From Corallococcus sicarius (lineage in GTDB: Bacteria; Myxococcota; Myxococcia; Myxococcales; Myxococcaceae), in contig NZ_RAWG01000009.1 in the NCBI RefSeq assembly GCF_003611735.1, forward strand, positions 1-64,000: a stretch of DNA of 64,000 nucleotides. Reading direction: 5' to 3'. Position 1 is the stretch's first letter, and each line of letters starts with the position of its first letter. The notes beneath the pieces were generated by a model. That model saw only the letters and a program-made list of their open reading frames with translations. It ran no database searches and had not been told where the DNA came from. Below are positions 44,586 through 64,000 of this stretch, in pieces. The position numbers and the translations under genes were made by a program.

Positions 44586-44598
44586 CACCCACCTTCCG

Positions 44599-64000
<19,402 letters not shown>

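Noticed and set aside
44413-44598. The two synthetase genes as one gene split by a frameshift
   Set aside because: The left end of the upstream gene is a complete thioesterase with a stop codon, and the next gene opens with a complete FAAL; there is no broken domain at the junction.

Overview
The window is very GC-rich, with the G/C-biased third codon positions typical of myxobacteria. Gene content (a VWA/CoxE-like protein, a PilZ protein, a six-repeat ribosomal protein S1, and giant hybrid NRPS/PKS genes beside housekeeping genes) suggests Myxococcaceae, probably Corallococcus or Myxococcus. That assignment is inference; there is no rRNA in the window to check it.

Left part (about 1-12,150, all + strand): a housekeeping block. 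It starts with rpsA (ribosomal protein S1) behind a candidate promoter and ends that unit at a strong hairpin terminator. Next comes a tight acetoacetate/acetyl-CoA unit (thiolase, CoA-transferase A and B) ending at a 12-bp hairpin. After that lie a PilZ protein, an RNA m5U methyltransferase, a VWA protein with a small helical partner, miaB, a gamma-carbonic anhydrase, a cyclic-nucleotide-binding-fold protein and a DedA membrane protein. A bidirectional terminator at 12,183-12,217 separates this block from the convergent biosynthetic genes.

Right part (12,232-64,000, all - strand): two adjacent giant synthetase genes. The gene transcribed first (44,599 to beyond the window edge) is an NRPS whose last six modules are visible and which ends in a thioesterase. 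After a 186-bp gap with a hairpin comes a second gene of 10,726 codons (12,232-44,412). It is a complete lipopeptide line: fatty acyl-AMP ligase-ACP loading, C-A-PCP, PKS KS-AT-ACP (malonyl-type, no reductive domains), then a C domain followed by a dead, split adenylation domain that hosts a luciferase-like flavin monooxygenase, then six C-A-PCP modules and a thioesterase. Because both genes end in a thioesterase and the second has its own loading domain, they look like two separate assembly lines, possibly related by duplication.

The most interesting points are the monooxygenase embedded in the non-functional A domain right after the unreduced PKS module, with two C domains and no carrier protein between them; the exact 6,357-bp dimodule repeat in the upstream gene; and four near-identical A domains in the downstream gene that differ mainly at substrate-pocket positions. 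No tRNA, rRNA, IS element or CRISPR array was seen. No MbtH, phosphopantetheinyl transferase, exporter or regulator is present inside the window.
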